A stretch of DNA of 36,960 nt from Actinomycetota bacterium (GCA_023488645.1 JAMDDL010000018.1:1-36960), one strand, 5' to 3'; shown: positions 1-8,870, counted from the stretch's first letter. The notes: generated by a model not told the origin, from the sequence alone. Translations and numbers: made by a program.

Positions 1-643
1 TGATCAGCAAGCTGCCTTATTTGGTCAAAAATGCTTTAAAAAAGGTGATATAAAATCCACTTTTGGCACAGGATGTTTTTTGATGATGAATACAGGTAAG
101 GAAAAAATAAACAGTAAAAATAATCTGCTTACAACAATTTTTTATAAATCAGATGCCGGTGAAATTTACTATGCACTTGAAGGTTCAATTTATAATGCTG
201 GGAGTATATATCAATGGCTTAAAGAAGAAATGAATTTAATAAATGATTATAGCGAAATAGCACTTATCGGCAAAGAAGTAGGTTTCCAAAAGGATTTCTT
301 TATTGTTCCGGCATTTACAGGATTGGGAGCACCTTATTGGGACCCTTATGCTAGAGGTTTAGCGATAGGAATTTCCAGATCTACTGGTAGAAAAGAATTT
401 ATTCGGGCTACATTGGAATCAGTTGCATATAGGACAAGAGATGTAACTATTGCTATGGAGAATGATACCGGCATTAAATTTAACAGCATGAAAATTGACG
501 GAGGTGTTTCTAAAGACAGATTATTTTTACTGTTTATTTTTTCCTTACCTGTATTCATCATCAAAAAACATCCTGTGCCAAAAGTGGATTTTATATCACC
601 TTTTTTAAAGCATTTTTGACCAAATAAGGCAGCTTGCTGATCA
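1..643. repeat. Perfect 127-bp inverted repeat at window end (fold-back)
   Basis: Bases 1-127 are the exact reverse complement of bases 517-643. Base 128 (c) against base 516 (a) breaks the match. The two arms carry the same piece of an FGGY kinase gene, so the gene enters the repeat from the minus strand and its remainder is placed on the plus strand. 127 is a common maximum k-mer length in short-read assemblers. I infer an assembly-graph or chimeric-read fold-back rather than a biological inversion. Confidence 0.85.
2..619 (+). pseudogene. FGGY-family (glycerol kinase-like) kinase, C-terminal piece in inverted position
   Basis: The open frame enters from the window edge at base 2 and continues the kinase encoded on the opposite strand at 1374-517. 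Residues shared with that piece (DQQAALFGQ, FGTGCFLMMNTG) are followed by FGGY C-terminal domain features: PAFTGLGAPYWDPYARG, a helix with FIRATLESVAYRTRD, and the ATP-site motif KIDGGVSKD. Only bases 2 to about 516 are kinase sequence. From 517 to the stop at 617-619 the frame reads antisense through the repeat arm and is meaningless. Joined to the minus-strand piece this gives about 415 residues, so roughly 80-90 residues of a usual ~500-residue kinase are still missing. It is probably one intact gene in the organism, broken by the assembly fold-back. Confidence 0.75.
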
Positions 644-1374
644 CCCAACAAAGAACATACGGGTATTTCTCTTTTAAAAACTGAATCTTTTTTGGTATAA
701 CCAAATAAAGCATCCCCATAGCTTGCTTTTACATCAGGCAAGATAGATCTTGGTATATTGAAAATACTCAATAAATCATCATCCCATATAAGTGTATTTA
801 TATTAAATAAAAGAGTTCTTGATGCATTTGATACATCCGTTAAATGATTTCCTGTTAATTTAAATATAACCCAACTATCAAGAGTACCGAATGCTAAATT
901 ACTAAAATTGTTTGTACTGGAATTTGTTAAAAGCCATTCAAGTTTAGTAGCAGAAAAATACGGATCTAACATTAATCCGGTCTTAGATCTTATTAAGTCT
1001 TCACCCACTTCTTTTTTTAATTCATCACAACGTTTAGAAGTTCTTCTATCCTGCCACACAATCACGGGAGACAGCGCTTCTCCATTTCTTTTATCCCAGA
1101 TTAATGTAGACTCACGCTGATTACATAACCCAAGAGCTAATATTTTTTCCGAAGTCCCTCCTAATTTATTAATTGTTTCTTTAACTACAAATTCAACAGC
1201 ATTTAATATTTCATTAGCATCTTCTTCAACCCATCCTGATTCAGGATAAATTTGAGAAATCTGCTTAAAAGATTCATAAAAAATTCTTCCGTCAGTATAA
1301 AATAGTATAAACCTGATAGAAGTAGTACCTATATCTATTACCCCTATATAATTGTTATCTTCTTTTTTTTGCAT
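346..1374 (-). CDS. FGGY-family (glycerol kinase-like) kinase, N-terminal piece
   Basis: FGGY kinases phosphorylate a sugar or polyol with ATP in the cytoplasm. The N-terminal nucleotide-binding motif GVIDIGTTSIRFILF lies at residues 10-24. Glycerol-kinase-type signatures follow: LGLCNQRESTLIWDKRNG, PVIVWQDRRT and TGLMLDPYFSATKLEWLL. The real coding part is 1374 down to 517 (286 codons). Downstream of 517 the frame continues antisense through the fold-back until 346 and should be ignored. It is the last gene visible of the minus-strand sugar operon, about 40 bp after the Ldh_2-type dehydrogenase, with an AGGAAAAG ribosome site. The motifs favour glycerol kinase, but the neighbours suggest another polyol or keto-sugar substrate. 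I therefore give no symbol. Confidence 0.82.
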   Translation of the reverse strand: MQKKEDNNYIGVIDIGTTSIRFILFYTDGRIFYESFKQISQIYPESGWVEEDANEILNAVEFVVKETINKLGGTSEKILALGLCNQRESTLIWDKRNGEALSPVIVWQDRRTSKRCDELKKEVGEDLIRSKTGLMLDPYFSATKLEWLLTNSSTNNFSNLAFGTLDSWVIFKLTGNHLTDVSNASRTLLFNINTLIWDDDLLSIFNIPRSILPDVKASYGDALFGYTKKDSVFKREIPVCSLLGDQQAALFGQKCFKKGDIKSTFGTGCFLMMNTGKEKINSKNNLSLETPPSIFMLLNLMPVSFSIAIVTSLVLYATDSNVARINSFLPVDLEIPIAKPLA

Positions 1375-1414
1375 AAGTCATCTTTTCCTATAAAATTTTA
1401 AAGATTATAAAAAA

Positions 1415-2560
1415 TTATTCTTCAAAACCGAACTTATATTGCCACAACTTATACTCATCTCTTGTCTCTTTTATAATTTTTTGCATAGCTTCATTTAAAG
1501 GAACTCCTTTATCCTTTCTTTCAAGCCAAGCAAGATATTCCTTTTCTCCTGCAGTATAAATTCTGTTTTGTCCTGGTGCTTTTTTTGAATTTCTAAGCTG
1601 GCGAAGTATTTCTCCTGTGGTTTTTTTAAACTTATCCGGCTCAATAAAGCTGTTTATGTCTATTGCAATAAAGAAATGCCCGAGACGGCTTGGAACCCTG
1701 CTGCCATTTTTATCAACATCAGAAAGGCTTTTAAGAAATAAACCTGCCTGCAGTGCAGAGGATAGTATTTCTACCACTGTGGCATAACCGTAACCTTTAT
1801 ATCCTGCCATTTCCTCACCTATGCCACCAAGCGGGGTAAGCGCACATTCTCCTTTATTCAAGCCTTTAAGAACCTCAGCAGCATTAGTTCTTGTATTTCC
1901 CGTCTGATCAATTACCCAGCCCGGAGGCAATTCTTTTCCTTCCCGTTCATATAGTTCAATTTTGCCTCTTTGAGTAATGGAGGTTGCACAGTCTATAACG
2001 AAAGGAAAGGCTTCATCTGTTGGCATCCCGAATACCAGCGGATTTGTTCCAAGCATATTTTCTACGCCAAATGTTGGAGCTATTGAAGGTCTTGCATTTG
2101 TGCCTGTTATGCCTATCATATTTTCTTTTGCAGCCATAATTGCGTAATATCCTGCAAAACCATAATGAGTGGAATTTCTTACTGTTACCATGCCCAGTCC
2201 ATATTTTTTTGCTTTTTCGATTGCCATTTGCATGGATTTTTGACCTATTACATGACCCATACCATTATGTCCGTCTACAACTGCAGTCGTCGGACCTTCC
2301 CTGATGATTTCAAACTCGGTAACAGGTTTTTGCAATCCCGCATTTATTCTGTCAATATATATAGGTCTGAACCTGCCAACACCATGGCTGTCAATTCCTC
2401 TTTTATCTGCTTCTATTAAAACTTCAGCACATATCCGTGCGTCCTCTTCAGGTACACCTGCTTTAATAAAGACATCAACCATAAATTGCTGCATCTTATC
2501 AAAAGGCTCGTATGCAATATTTGGATTCCCGGCTGTATTGTTTGTATTTTCTTTACCCAT
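1415..2560 (-). CDS. Malate/L-lactate dehydrogenase family (Ldh_2) oxidoreductase
   Basis: This 381-residue protein belongs to the NAD(P)-dependent Ldh_2 family, which includes malate/L-sulfolactate, ureidoglycolate and 2,3-diketo-L-gulonate reductases. Visible family marks are EADKRGIDSHGVGRF near residue 50-64 with the conserved histidine, the VVDGHNGMGHVIG stretch, VRNSTHYGFAGYYA, GTNPLVFGMPTD and PLGGIGEEMAGYKGYGYA. Length is slightly above the usual 330-360 because of an N-terminal extension (MGKENTNNTAGNPN). The start is supported by AGGAGA six bases upstream. In this operon it most likely reduces or oxidises a 2-keto or hydroxy-acid or sugar intermediate. The substrate cannot be read from sequence. 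Confidence 0.9.
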   Translation of the reverse strand: MGKENTNNTAGNPNIAYEPFDKMQQFMVDVFIKAGVPEEDARICAEVLIEADKRGIDSHGVGRFRPIYIDRINAGLQKPVTEFEIIREGPTTAVVDGHNGMGHVIGQKSMQMAIEKAKKYGLGMVTVRNSTHYGFAGYYAIMAAKENMIGITGTNARPSIAPTFGVENMLGTNPLVFGMPTDEAFPFVIDCATSITQRGKIELYEREGKELPPGWVIDQTGNTRTNAAEVLKGLNKGECALTPLGGIGEEMAGYKGYGYATVVEILSSALQAGLFLKSLSDVDKNGSRVPSRLGHFFIAIDINSFIEPDKFKKTTGEILRQLRNSKKAPGQNRIYTAGEKEYLAWLERKDKGVPLNEAMQKIIKETRDEYKLWQYKFGFEE

Positions 2561-2601
2561 TCTGCTCTCCTATTTAATATGAGTATGCAAATATCTTTTG
2601 T

Positions 2602-3450
2602 TTATTTTTTAATAATTTTTCCAAATTCTTGGTAGAGTTTCTTTATATAATTAATAGATTGACCTGTATGAAGATTAAATATTTCATTTTCTGCTGTAAG
2701 AAAGTCTTCTATATGGCTTTCTATTTTAGGTGGTACAAATTCCATTGTAATATAACCTTTGTATTTAATATTAATCAGGGCTTGCAACAATGAACGAAAA
2801 TCTATATGTCCAAACCCTGCTGCTTCACGATTACTGTCAGCAATATGTACATGTATTAATTGGCTGGCAGCTCTTTTTATCTCCTCTGCAATGGACATCT
2901 CTTCAATATTCATATGAAATGAATCAACCATCACACCAACGTTTTCCAAATCCACTTCATTTCGCAGTTTTAGAGATTGACTAATCTTGTTAATAAGATA
3001 AGTTTCATACCTGTTTAGAGCTTCGATAGCAAGCTGCACCCCTAGACCTGCTGCAAATTGTCCAATATTATGGATGCTTTCACATGCAAGCCGCCATTCT
3101 TCATTAAACGGAGCGGTTGGACTTTTTTTCCCCACTGGAGACGGAACAACTATGACAATTTTAGCTCCCAGTTCGCTTGCAAATACAACACAATCTTTTA
3201 CATAGCGTATTGCATTCTCACGTACTGATGGATCTATATTAGAGAGATCTCTATCGAGAGTGTAAATACCACATATGGAAGATGCTTCCAGTCCATGACT
3301 TTTAAGCAAGCTTCTGACAAATTTAACTTTTAAGCTATAGGGCTCACCCACCAATTCAACCCCATCATAGCCAAAGTGAGCAATACGCTCAATGCTCGCC
3401 TCCAACGGCTCCTGGCCGTATATTCCCTCATTTACGCTGTATTTTAACAT
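2602..3450 (-). CDS. Sugar phosphate isomerase/epimerase (xylose isomerase-like TIM barrel)
   Basis: This 282-residue AP_endonuc_2-type TIM-barrel protein is related to sugar isomerases and epimerases (for example IolE/IolI, hydroxypyruvate isomerase, ketose 3-epimerases). It begins KYSVNEGIYGQEPLEASIERIAHFGYDGVELVGEPY. Metal-site residues typical of the family are seen in LAIEALNRYETYLINK (Glu), VGVMVDSFHMNIEE (Asp and His), HVHIADSNREAAGFGHIDF and GYITMEFVPP (Glu). This His/Glu/Asp pattern matches the D-psicose/tagatose 3-epimerase branch better than IolE. The start has AGGTGA four bases upstream. It follows a second isomerase by 53 bp in the same operon. Function in sugar interconversion is inferred from family and context. 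Confidence 0.87.
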   Translation of the reverse strand: MLKYSVNEGIYGQEPLEASIERIAHFGYDGVELVGEPYSLKVKFVRSLLKSHGLEASSICGIYTLDRDLSNIDPSVRENAIRYVKDCVVFASELGAKIVIVVPSPVGKKSPTAPFNEEWRLACESIHNIGQFAAGLGVQLAIEALNRYETYLINKISQSLKLRNEVDLENVGVMVDSFHMNIEEMSIAEEIKRAASQLIHVHIADSNREAAGFGHIDFRSLLQALINIKYKGYITMEFVPPKIESHIEDFLTAENEIFNLHTGQSINYIKKLYQEFGKIIKK

Positions 3451-3503
3451 TAAGTCACCTCTATTCTAATATTGTAATAATCAATTAATTATATTGTCTA
3501 TAA

Positions 3504-4469
3504 CTACTTTTTCTTATTAGCTTCTTCATTAAAAAGACATTTTTTCAAAAACTCTACAGCTTTTTTAAAACCCTCATCAACAGACATGAGAGTATCCTCA
3601 TGTTCGATGCTAAGAACATAATTATACCTAAAAGTTACAAGAGAGCTTATAATAGCCTTCCATTTTTCATATCCCATTCCATACCCTATGGTTCTAAAAA
3701 CCCAGGATCTATTGGAGACATCAGTATATGGCTTTGCATCAAGAACACCATTTAGTGAGGTGTTGTAGGAATCAATATAAACATCCTTCGCATGAACATG
3801 AAAAATTATATTATGTTTACCAAGTGCTCGTATAGCAATAATAGGATCAATACCCTGCCATAGAAGGTGGCTGGGATCAAAGTTAGCTCCTATTGCCGGT
3901 CCGACCGCTTCACGTAATTTCAATAGCGTTTCAGGGTTATAAACCACAAAACCCGGGTGCATTTCAAATGCGATCTTTTTAATGCCATGATTTTCTGCAA
4001 ATTTTACTTCTTCGATCCAATAAGGAATGACCTTATTTTCCCACTGCCACTTCAGTATCTTCGGGAAATCATCTGGCCAAGCACAGGTAACCCAGTTTGG
4101 ATAAATAGCCTTTTCTGAGTCTCCGGGACACCCGGAAAATACACAGATAGTTTCCACACCCAATTTCTCAGCAAGTAGTACCGTTTTTCTCCATATATTG
4201 TGTGAATTATGAGCAAACTTTCGATTCGGGTGTAATGGATTTCCATGACAACTAAATGCACTAATTATTAATCTACGGTCTGATATGGCACGAATAAATC
4301 TTTTTATTTTAATGCCATCTCTAAGCAGCTTATCAGGATTACAATGAGCATTCCCAGAATAATTTCCGGTACCTATCTCAACTGCCTCCAGACCATGCTC
4401 AACTACCCTATCAAGAACTTCTTCGAGGGGTAATTTTTGGAACAATACTGTGAAAATACCTATCTTCAA
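3504..4469 (-). CDS. Sugar phosphate isomerase/epimerase (TIM barrel), second paralogue
   Basis: This is an AP_endonuc_2-type TIM-barrel protein of about 321 residues, distinct from its neighbour. It begins KIGIFTVLFQKLPLEEVLDRVVEHGLEAVEIGTGNYSG. Likely metal ligands lie in IKKIAFEMHPGF (Glu, His), GANFDPSHLLWQGID (Asp, His), FHVHAKDVYID (His) and VLSIEHEDTLM (Glu), a layout seen in inositol- and sugar-catabolic isomerases. Start choice: an ATG at 4481 and an ATG at 4472 are possible. However, GGAGG lies between them with ideal 5-base spacing to TTG at 4469, giving MKIGIF. I prefer that start. It sits between the dehydrogenase (122 bp gap) and the other isomerase (53 bp gap) and is surely co-transcribed. 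Confidence 0.86.
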   Translation of the reverse strand: MKIGIFTVLFQKLPLEEVLDRVVEHGLEAVEIGTGNYSGNAHCNPDKLLRDGIKIKRFIRAISDRRLIISAFSCHGNPLHPNRKFAHNSHNIWRKTVLLAEKLGVETICVFSGCPGDSEKAIYPNWVTCAWPDDFPKILKWQWENKVIPYWIEEVKFAENHGIKKIAFEMHPGFVVYNPETLLKLREAVGPAIGANFDPSHLLWQGIDPIIAIRALGKHNIIFHVHAKDVYIDSYNTSLNGVLDAKPYTDVSNRSWVFRTIGYGMGYEKWKAIISSLVTFRYNYVLSIEHEDTLMSVDEGFKKAVEFLKKCLFNEEANKKK

Positions 4470-4590
4470 CATAACCTCCATAGTTGTTTAATAAGAAAAT
4501 TTATCCAGTTCAGCTCTATCAACAAAGCCTAATCAGCTTTAAATAAACTCAATAAAAGAAATTTTCACTGATAGCTTTCTGGCTTTTACT

Positions 4591-5646
4591 TCATTGATAA
4601 TCAAATAGTACCTTGACTGCTGTTTCTGGATTTTTATCAATAAATTGATAAGCTTCTTTTGCTTGTGAATATGGAAAACGTCTACTAACCATCGGGTCTG
4701 TAATCAGTTGCCCATTTTCTAATAAACATAAGGCAGTTTTTTCTATCCTTTTCAAGTCCCACATAGGATAACATCGGTGTGGCATACCCCATACTGGCAT
4801 ACTGGAAACCATGGTCACCCTGTTGTGATGCCACTCTGCCCCGAGCTGGAGATTGTGACAGTCTCCTTTAAAATAGCTTGCAGTTACCATTAGCCCTCCT
4901 ACATGAATGCTTCTAATGGCATCCTGTAAAGCTTTATAATCCCCTGAAAGATCAATAGCAACATCTACACCTTTATTATCAGTTAATTTCTTGATTTCAA
5001 GTCCGACATTACACAGGTTAGCATTAAATACTTCATCTGCACCAAACTGACGTGCTAACTCCAAGCGATTTGCAAGCACATCCACTACAAAGACGCATTT
5101 AGCTCCATTCATCCTGGCGATTTGCAATGCTAGTAAACCAATAGCACCGAGCCCAAATATTGCAATTTTATCGCCTACTTTGATCTGAGCATCGTGCACC
5201 GCCTGAAGAGCAAAAATTGTAGGATCAGTAAAAAGAGCTGTCTCCGGCTTCATTCCTTTATCAAGTAAATACAAGTCATCTTCTTTAACTACATTAGTTG
5301 GTCGATGAGGCATACCACCATGCACCCAGTCGCCTATTTTCAATCTTTTAACTGCTGATCCAGTTTCAATTATATCTCCTACTAGCCATGAGCCTAAGTT
5401 CAAAGGATAAAAACTTTTATCCTTTCTTATTCGAAAAATACGTAGCTCAGGATCGAACTCTTTCTCAAGAAATGGAGTAATCCCAGAATATAGCGCCATT
5501 TCAGTCCCATGTTTAATACCACTTACCAATGACCGAACTCGTACTTCGTCTGGTTTTAATGGTGGTTCTATATAATCACGAAATTCGATTGTTTTGGGAG
5601 CAGTTACTAAAAATTCCTTAGGCATATTTATCCTTTCATAATTCAT
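4591..5646 (-). CDS. MDR-family dehydrogenase lacking zinc ligands
   Basis: This is a medium-chain dehydrogenase/reductase of up to 351 residues. It has a GroES-like N-terminal half and a Rossmann half with IAIFGLGAIGLLALQIA (residues 161-177) and an acidic NAD-site residue in VFVVDVLANR. The catalytic zinc site is absent. The usual GICGTD cysteine region reads SGIKHGTE (42-49), the usual GHE reads GSW (85-87), and the four-cysteine structural zinc lobe is missing. This resembles BchC-like and other zinc-free MDR proteins. Two starts are plausible, each behind AAAGGA at 5-base spacing: 5646 (two bases after the permease stop) and 5625 (MPKEFLV...), which fits family N-termini better. It probably oxidises a transported sugar or polyol. 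Confidence 0.87.
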   Translation of the reverse strand: MNYERINMPKEFLVTAPKTIEFRDYIEPPLKPDEVRVRSLVSGIKHGTEMALYSGITPFLEKEFDPELRIFRIRKDKSFYPLNLGSWLVGDIIETGSAVKRLKIGDWVHGGMPHRPTNVVKEDDLYLLDKGMKPETALFTDPTIFALQAVHDAQIKVGDKIAIFGLGAIGLLALQIARMNGAKCVFVVDVLANRLELARQFGADEVFNANLCNVGLEIKKLTDNKGVDVAIDLSGDYKALQDAIRSIHVGGLMVTASYFKGDCHNLQLGAEWHHNRVTMVSSMPVWGMPHRCYPMWDLKRIEKTALCLLENGQLITDPMVSRRFPYSQAKEAYQFIDKNPETAVKVLFDYQ

Positions 5647-5648
5647 AA

Positions 5649-6473
5649 TTATCCTTTGATTGCGCCGGCAGTCAATCCTCGTATAAACTGCCGTTGAAAA
5701 ATAACAAAAACTATCATCAATGGTAAAGTCGCCATAGTCACACCGGCAGCAACTAAACCATAATTAGTTGTATAACGTCCTGAGAAGAACATTAACCCAA
5801 GAGCAATTGGACGAAGTGATTCATCATTTAAGAACACGAGAGGCATAAGAAAGGCATTCCATGTCCACATAAATTGAAAGACCAGCAAAGTTGATATAGC
5901 AGGTCCTGCGAGAGGTAACATAATCTTGGAAAAAACTTCAAACTCATTACAACCATCTACACGTGCTGCATCTATCAATTCAGACGGCAGGCTTCGGAAA
6001 AAAGCTTGCATAAGAAAGATCCCGAAAGGTAACCCTAGTGTTGTCGCCGGTAATATCATTGCCCAGTATGTACCAAAAAGCTTGAGTGCTCTAACGGTGT
6101 AATATAGGGGGATCATAATAGTTTGGAAAGGAACCATAAGTCCCAGAAGAAAAATATAAAAGAATATCTTCGACCCTACAAATTTAAGCTTGCCAAAAGC
6201 ATACCCTGCCATACAGGATAGGGAAACAACAAAGAAAACCGTGGGTAAGGTTATGATAAAAGTATTACCCAAATACCTATTAAAACGCCCGACTGTCCAA
6301 GCTTTAGCTAAGTTCTCCCAATGAAATACTGTTGGTAACGCAAAGGGGTCTTTGAAAATTTCTGATGATGATTTTAAAGCTGACATCCATATTACAAGAA
6401 TTGGAGCTATTGCAAAGATGGCAAATAAAATAAGGACTATATACTTTAAACTATTTTCAATGAATTTTTTCAT
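5649..6473 (-). CDS. Carbohydrate ABC transporter permease (MalG/UgpE type)
   Basis: This 274-residue inner-membrane permease has about six hydrophobic segments. The cytoplasmic coupling (EAA) loop reads ELIDAARVDG...KIMLPLAGP at residues 165-191, with the conserved glycine that contacts the ATPase. The family end QRQFIRGLTAGAIKG is complete. It starts at the base after the stop of the partner permease (TAAATG junction), indicating translational coupling. With the upstream permease and binding protein it forms a CUT1-type sugar importer. No ATPase gene is in the operon, so a shared MsiK/UgpC-like ATPase elsewhere is implied. Confidence 0.95.
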   Translation of the reverse strand: MKKFIENSLKYIVLILFAIFAIAPILVIWMSALKSSSEIFKDPFALPTVFHWENLAKAWTVGRFNRYLGNTFIITLPTVFFVVSLSCMAGYAFGKLKFVGSKIFFYIFLLGLMVPFQTIMIPLYYTVRALKLFGTYWAMILPATTLGLPFGIFLMQAFFRSLPSELIDAARVDGCNEFEVFSKIMLPLAGPAISTLLVFQFMWTWNAFLMPLVFLNDESLRPIALGLMFFSGRYTTNYGLVAAGVTMATLPLMIVFVIFQRQFIRGLTAGAIKG

Positions 6474-7391
6474 TTACATATCGTTCCTTTCCCTGAACTT
6501 CAGGAAAACGTAAGAAGATGACAAAGAAAGGAATGTCATTACCATACATAAAGCTGATCCATATCCTATCGAATTGAGTTGAAATGATTGTTTGTAAGTA
6601 TAAGTAGCAATCAATTCTGTACTATTAGCAGGACCACCATGAGTCATAATAAAAACAATATCAAAAACATTGAAACCGCCGATCATTGTATACACAACAA
6701 TCATTGTGAGCACATGGTTTAATTGGGGTATAGTTACATGAATAAGTTGTTGCCAAGAGTTTGCACCATCGCATCTAGCAGCATCATGTAACTCAAGATT
6801 CACATTCTGCAAACCTGCCAGTAAAACTACTACACAAAATCCAAAATAACTCCAGATTGCAGCAATTAATACCATATATATAGCAAGGTTGGGATCCCCC
6901 AACCAACCCCGGCTTAAAGAACTAAGGCCAATTATATCTAGAATCCGGTTTAGCATACCAAAGATAGGATTATACATCCAGCCCCAAATAATACCAACAA
7001 TAACTGGTGAAAGTATAACTGGCATAAAATATACAGTACGGAAAAAAGTTCTTCCCTTCGTATTCCCGCCCCATAATAAAACAGCTAATATTAGTCCGAT
7101 AACAATCGGCACAATAGTTCCAATAATCACCCAGATGACATTATGAGACAGTGAAGTCCACATTAGATGGTCTCTAACCATTCTGATGTAATTGTTTAAT
7201 CCTAAGAATTTCTTTTGGGGATCAACACCATTCCAATTAGTCAGACTTAAGTATACTGTACCTGCAAAAGGATAGATAAAAAAAATAGCATATAATAATA
7301 AAGCTGGTGATATAAATAGATACCCTGTCTTATTTAGATAAACCCATTTCTTTATAGAATAAAAATTTGAATTTAAAATTTTTTTTGCCAT
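6474..7391 (-). CDS. Carbohydrate ABC transporter permease (MalF/UgpA type)
   Basis: This 305-residue permease has an initial membrane segment (YLFISPALLLYAIFFIYPF) followed by five more. The coupling loop ELHDAARCDGANSWQQLIHVTIP at about residues 200-222 matches the EAA motif. The typical MalF-type stretches SLTNWNG, RTVYFMPVILSPVIVGIIWGWMYNP and FDIVFIMTHGGPANSTELIATY are present. It pairs with the adjacent MalG-type permease. It is preceded by a strong hairpin in the 126-bp gap after the binding-protein gene, a common arrangement for making more binding protein than permease. Confidence 0.95.
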   Translation of the reverse strand: MAKKILNSNFYSIKKWVYLNKTGYLFISPALLLYAIFFIYPFAGTVYLSLTNWNGVDPQKKFLGLNNYIRMVRDHLMWTSLSHNVIWVIIGTIVPIVIGLILAVLLWGGNTKGRTFFRTVYFMPVILSPVIVGIIWGWMYNPIFGMLNRILDIIGLSSLSRGWLGDPNLAIYMVLIAAIWSYFGFCVVVLLAGLQNVNLELHDAARCDGANSWQQLIHVTIPQLNHVLTMIVVYTMIGGFNVFDIVFIMTHGGPANSTELIATYTYKQSFQLNSIGYGSALCMVMTFLSLSSSYVFLKFRERNDM

Positions 7392-7428
7392 ATTTTCATT
7401 AACTAAGTAATAATTATAAAAAGCTTTT

Positions 7429-7467
7429 TTAAAGGGTAAGAATAATTAAATTTTTCTCACCCTTTAA
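7429..7467 (-). terminator. Intercistronic hairpin between binding protein and permease genes
   Basis: Arms 7429-7442 and 7454-7467 pair over 14 positions (AAAGGGTGAGAA with TTCTTACCCTTT on the transcript, one G-U pair) around an 11-base loop. A moderately T-rich run follows. It probably acts as a partial terminator or 3'-end stabiliser that raises the level of the upstream binding-protein message relative to the permeases. Confidence 0.7.
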
Positions 7468-7517
7468 TATTATTTTTAATATAATAAATAACTAAATAAC
7501 AAAATAACTAACTTTCA

Positions 7518-8870
7518 CTATTTGCCCTTATCAGCTTCCCATGCTGACTGGAGCTCTTTGATTAGCACTTCCGGTGTCTTTTTCCCCAACAGAACTGCCT
7601 GGTATCCATCTGCTTGAGTATTATTAAACTGATCCCCAGCAAGAACATCAATATTATACCCTAATGGTACCCCTGACACAGCATTAACTGCAAATTTCAT
7701 CAATGGCGAAAGATTTAAACCCTCGGTATTAACTATAATAGGTGGGATAATAGACATGTTCTCAAGCCACATTTTAGCATTTTCTTCAGAGAATAAATAA
7801 TCCAAAAATTTAATTGCTTCTACAGGATTAGCAGTTTTTGAGGAAATAAAATATCCTGAACCCAGACCTCCCGGAGGAAGAATTGGTTTCCCTTCTATAG
7901 ACGGGAAAAAGAAAAAGCCGGTTTCAAAATCTTTTGCATTAGCAGTTATCTCACTGATCAGCCATGTGCCTGTCATATGCATTGCAGCCTTACCTGAATA
8001 GAAAACTGCATTCCCATCTTCGTATTTAATTGCAGTTGTATCGCTCAGGAAATAACCAGCCTTATTCATATCAACAAAAAAGATCTGGATTGCTTTAATA
8101 AAGTCGGGATCATTCCAAGTTCCTTCATCAAAGAGTACTCTATCTAATTTTTCTTTGCCTGCAATGTTATTTGCCATAATGCTGAATTGGTGATAAGCAG
8201 GCCATTTGTCTCCGTCAGCAAAAGCAATGGGTGTATAACCGGCTGCCTTAGCCTTATTACATATCTGTGTAAATTCTTCATAAGTCTTTGGTTCTCCAAC
8301 ACCTAATTCATTAAATATTTTTTTGTTGTAATAGACTCCTATAAATTCCACCTCATTGCCGATGCCATAAGTCTTTCCATTAAAAGTAACACGCTCTTTA
8401 GTCCAATTAAAAATGCGGTTATTCCAACCATTATCTTTATAAGCTGTATCAAGTTCAAGCAACAAACCGGCTTTTGCCAGAACACCAGCATACCCGGGAC
8501 CAGTATCATAATACATAATGTCGGGACCCATTCCAGAAGCAAGAGCTGTTTGAAGAACTGGGCGCATATCATCGATTGTTTGAGCCTCCCGAACAATCTC
8601 AATATTGGGGTTTGACTCTTGGAATTTAGAAATCATCTTATCCATACCAGCGCTTTGATTTTCCTCGGTAAATGTATCCCAGATGTGAAGCGTAATTTTC
8701 TTGGCAGATGTTGTGACTGCTACAGTAGTTTCAGCTGCTGTCGTTTCTGTATCTGTTGCCACTTCTTTTACAGTTGTTACCTCTGAAACCCTTGCTTTGC
8801 AACCAATACTCATAAAAGCCAATGATATAATAAAAATCATAATTAATGAAATAACTGTTATTTTTTTCAT
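7518..8870 (-). CDS. Sugar ABC transporter solute-binding lipoprotein
   Basis: This is a 450-residue family 1 extracellular solute-binding protein. The lipoprotein signal MKKITVISLIMIFIISLAFMSIGC ends in a lipobox with the lipidated cysteine at residue 24. A Thr/Ala/Val/Glu-rich linker follows, then the mature fold (ITLHIWDTFTEE, MISKFQESNPNIEI, GPDIMYYD, GKAAMHMTGTW, KTANPVEAIKFLDYLFSEENAK). I chose ATG at 8870 with AAGGA four bases upstream. An in-frame ATG at 8888 would add six residues before the signal. It heads the importer operon and defines its substrate, probably a mono- or oligosaccharide or polyol. An operator-like palindrome lies about 190 bp upstream. Confidence 0.94.
   Translation of the reverse strand: MKKITVISLIMIFIISLAFMSIGCKARVSEVTTVKEVATDTETTAAETTVAVTTSAKKITLHIWDTFTEENQSAGMDKMISKFQESNPNIEIVREAQTIDDMRPVLQTALASGMGPDIMYYDTGPGYAGVLAKAGLLLELDTAYKDNGWNNRIFNWTKERVTFNGKTYGIGNEVEFIGVYYNKKIFNELGVGEPKTYEEFTQICNKAKAAGYTPIAFADGDKWPAYHQFSIMANNIAGKEKLDRVLFDEGTWNDPDFIKAIQIFFVDMNKAGYFLSDTTAIKYEDGNAVFYSGKAAMHMTGTWLISEITANAKDFETGFFFFPSIEGKPILPPGGLGSGYFISSKTANPVEAIKFLDYLFSEENAKMWLENMSIIPPIIVNTEGLNLSPLMKFAVNAVSGVPLGYNIDVLAGDQFNNTQADGYQAVLLGKKTPEVLIKELQSAWEADKGK

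Noticed and set aside
1..619. Two independent kinase pseudogenes or a real inversion
   Set aside because: The pieces are complementary parts of one gene joined at an exact 127-bp inverted repeat, which fits an assembly artefact better.
908..1120. Short plus-strand frame inside the kinase gene
   Set aside because: Antisense shadow of a well-supported FGGY coding sequence.
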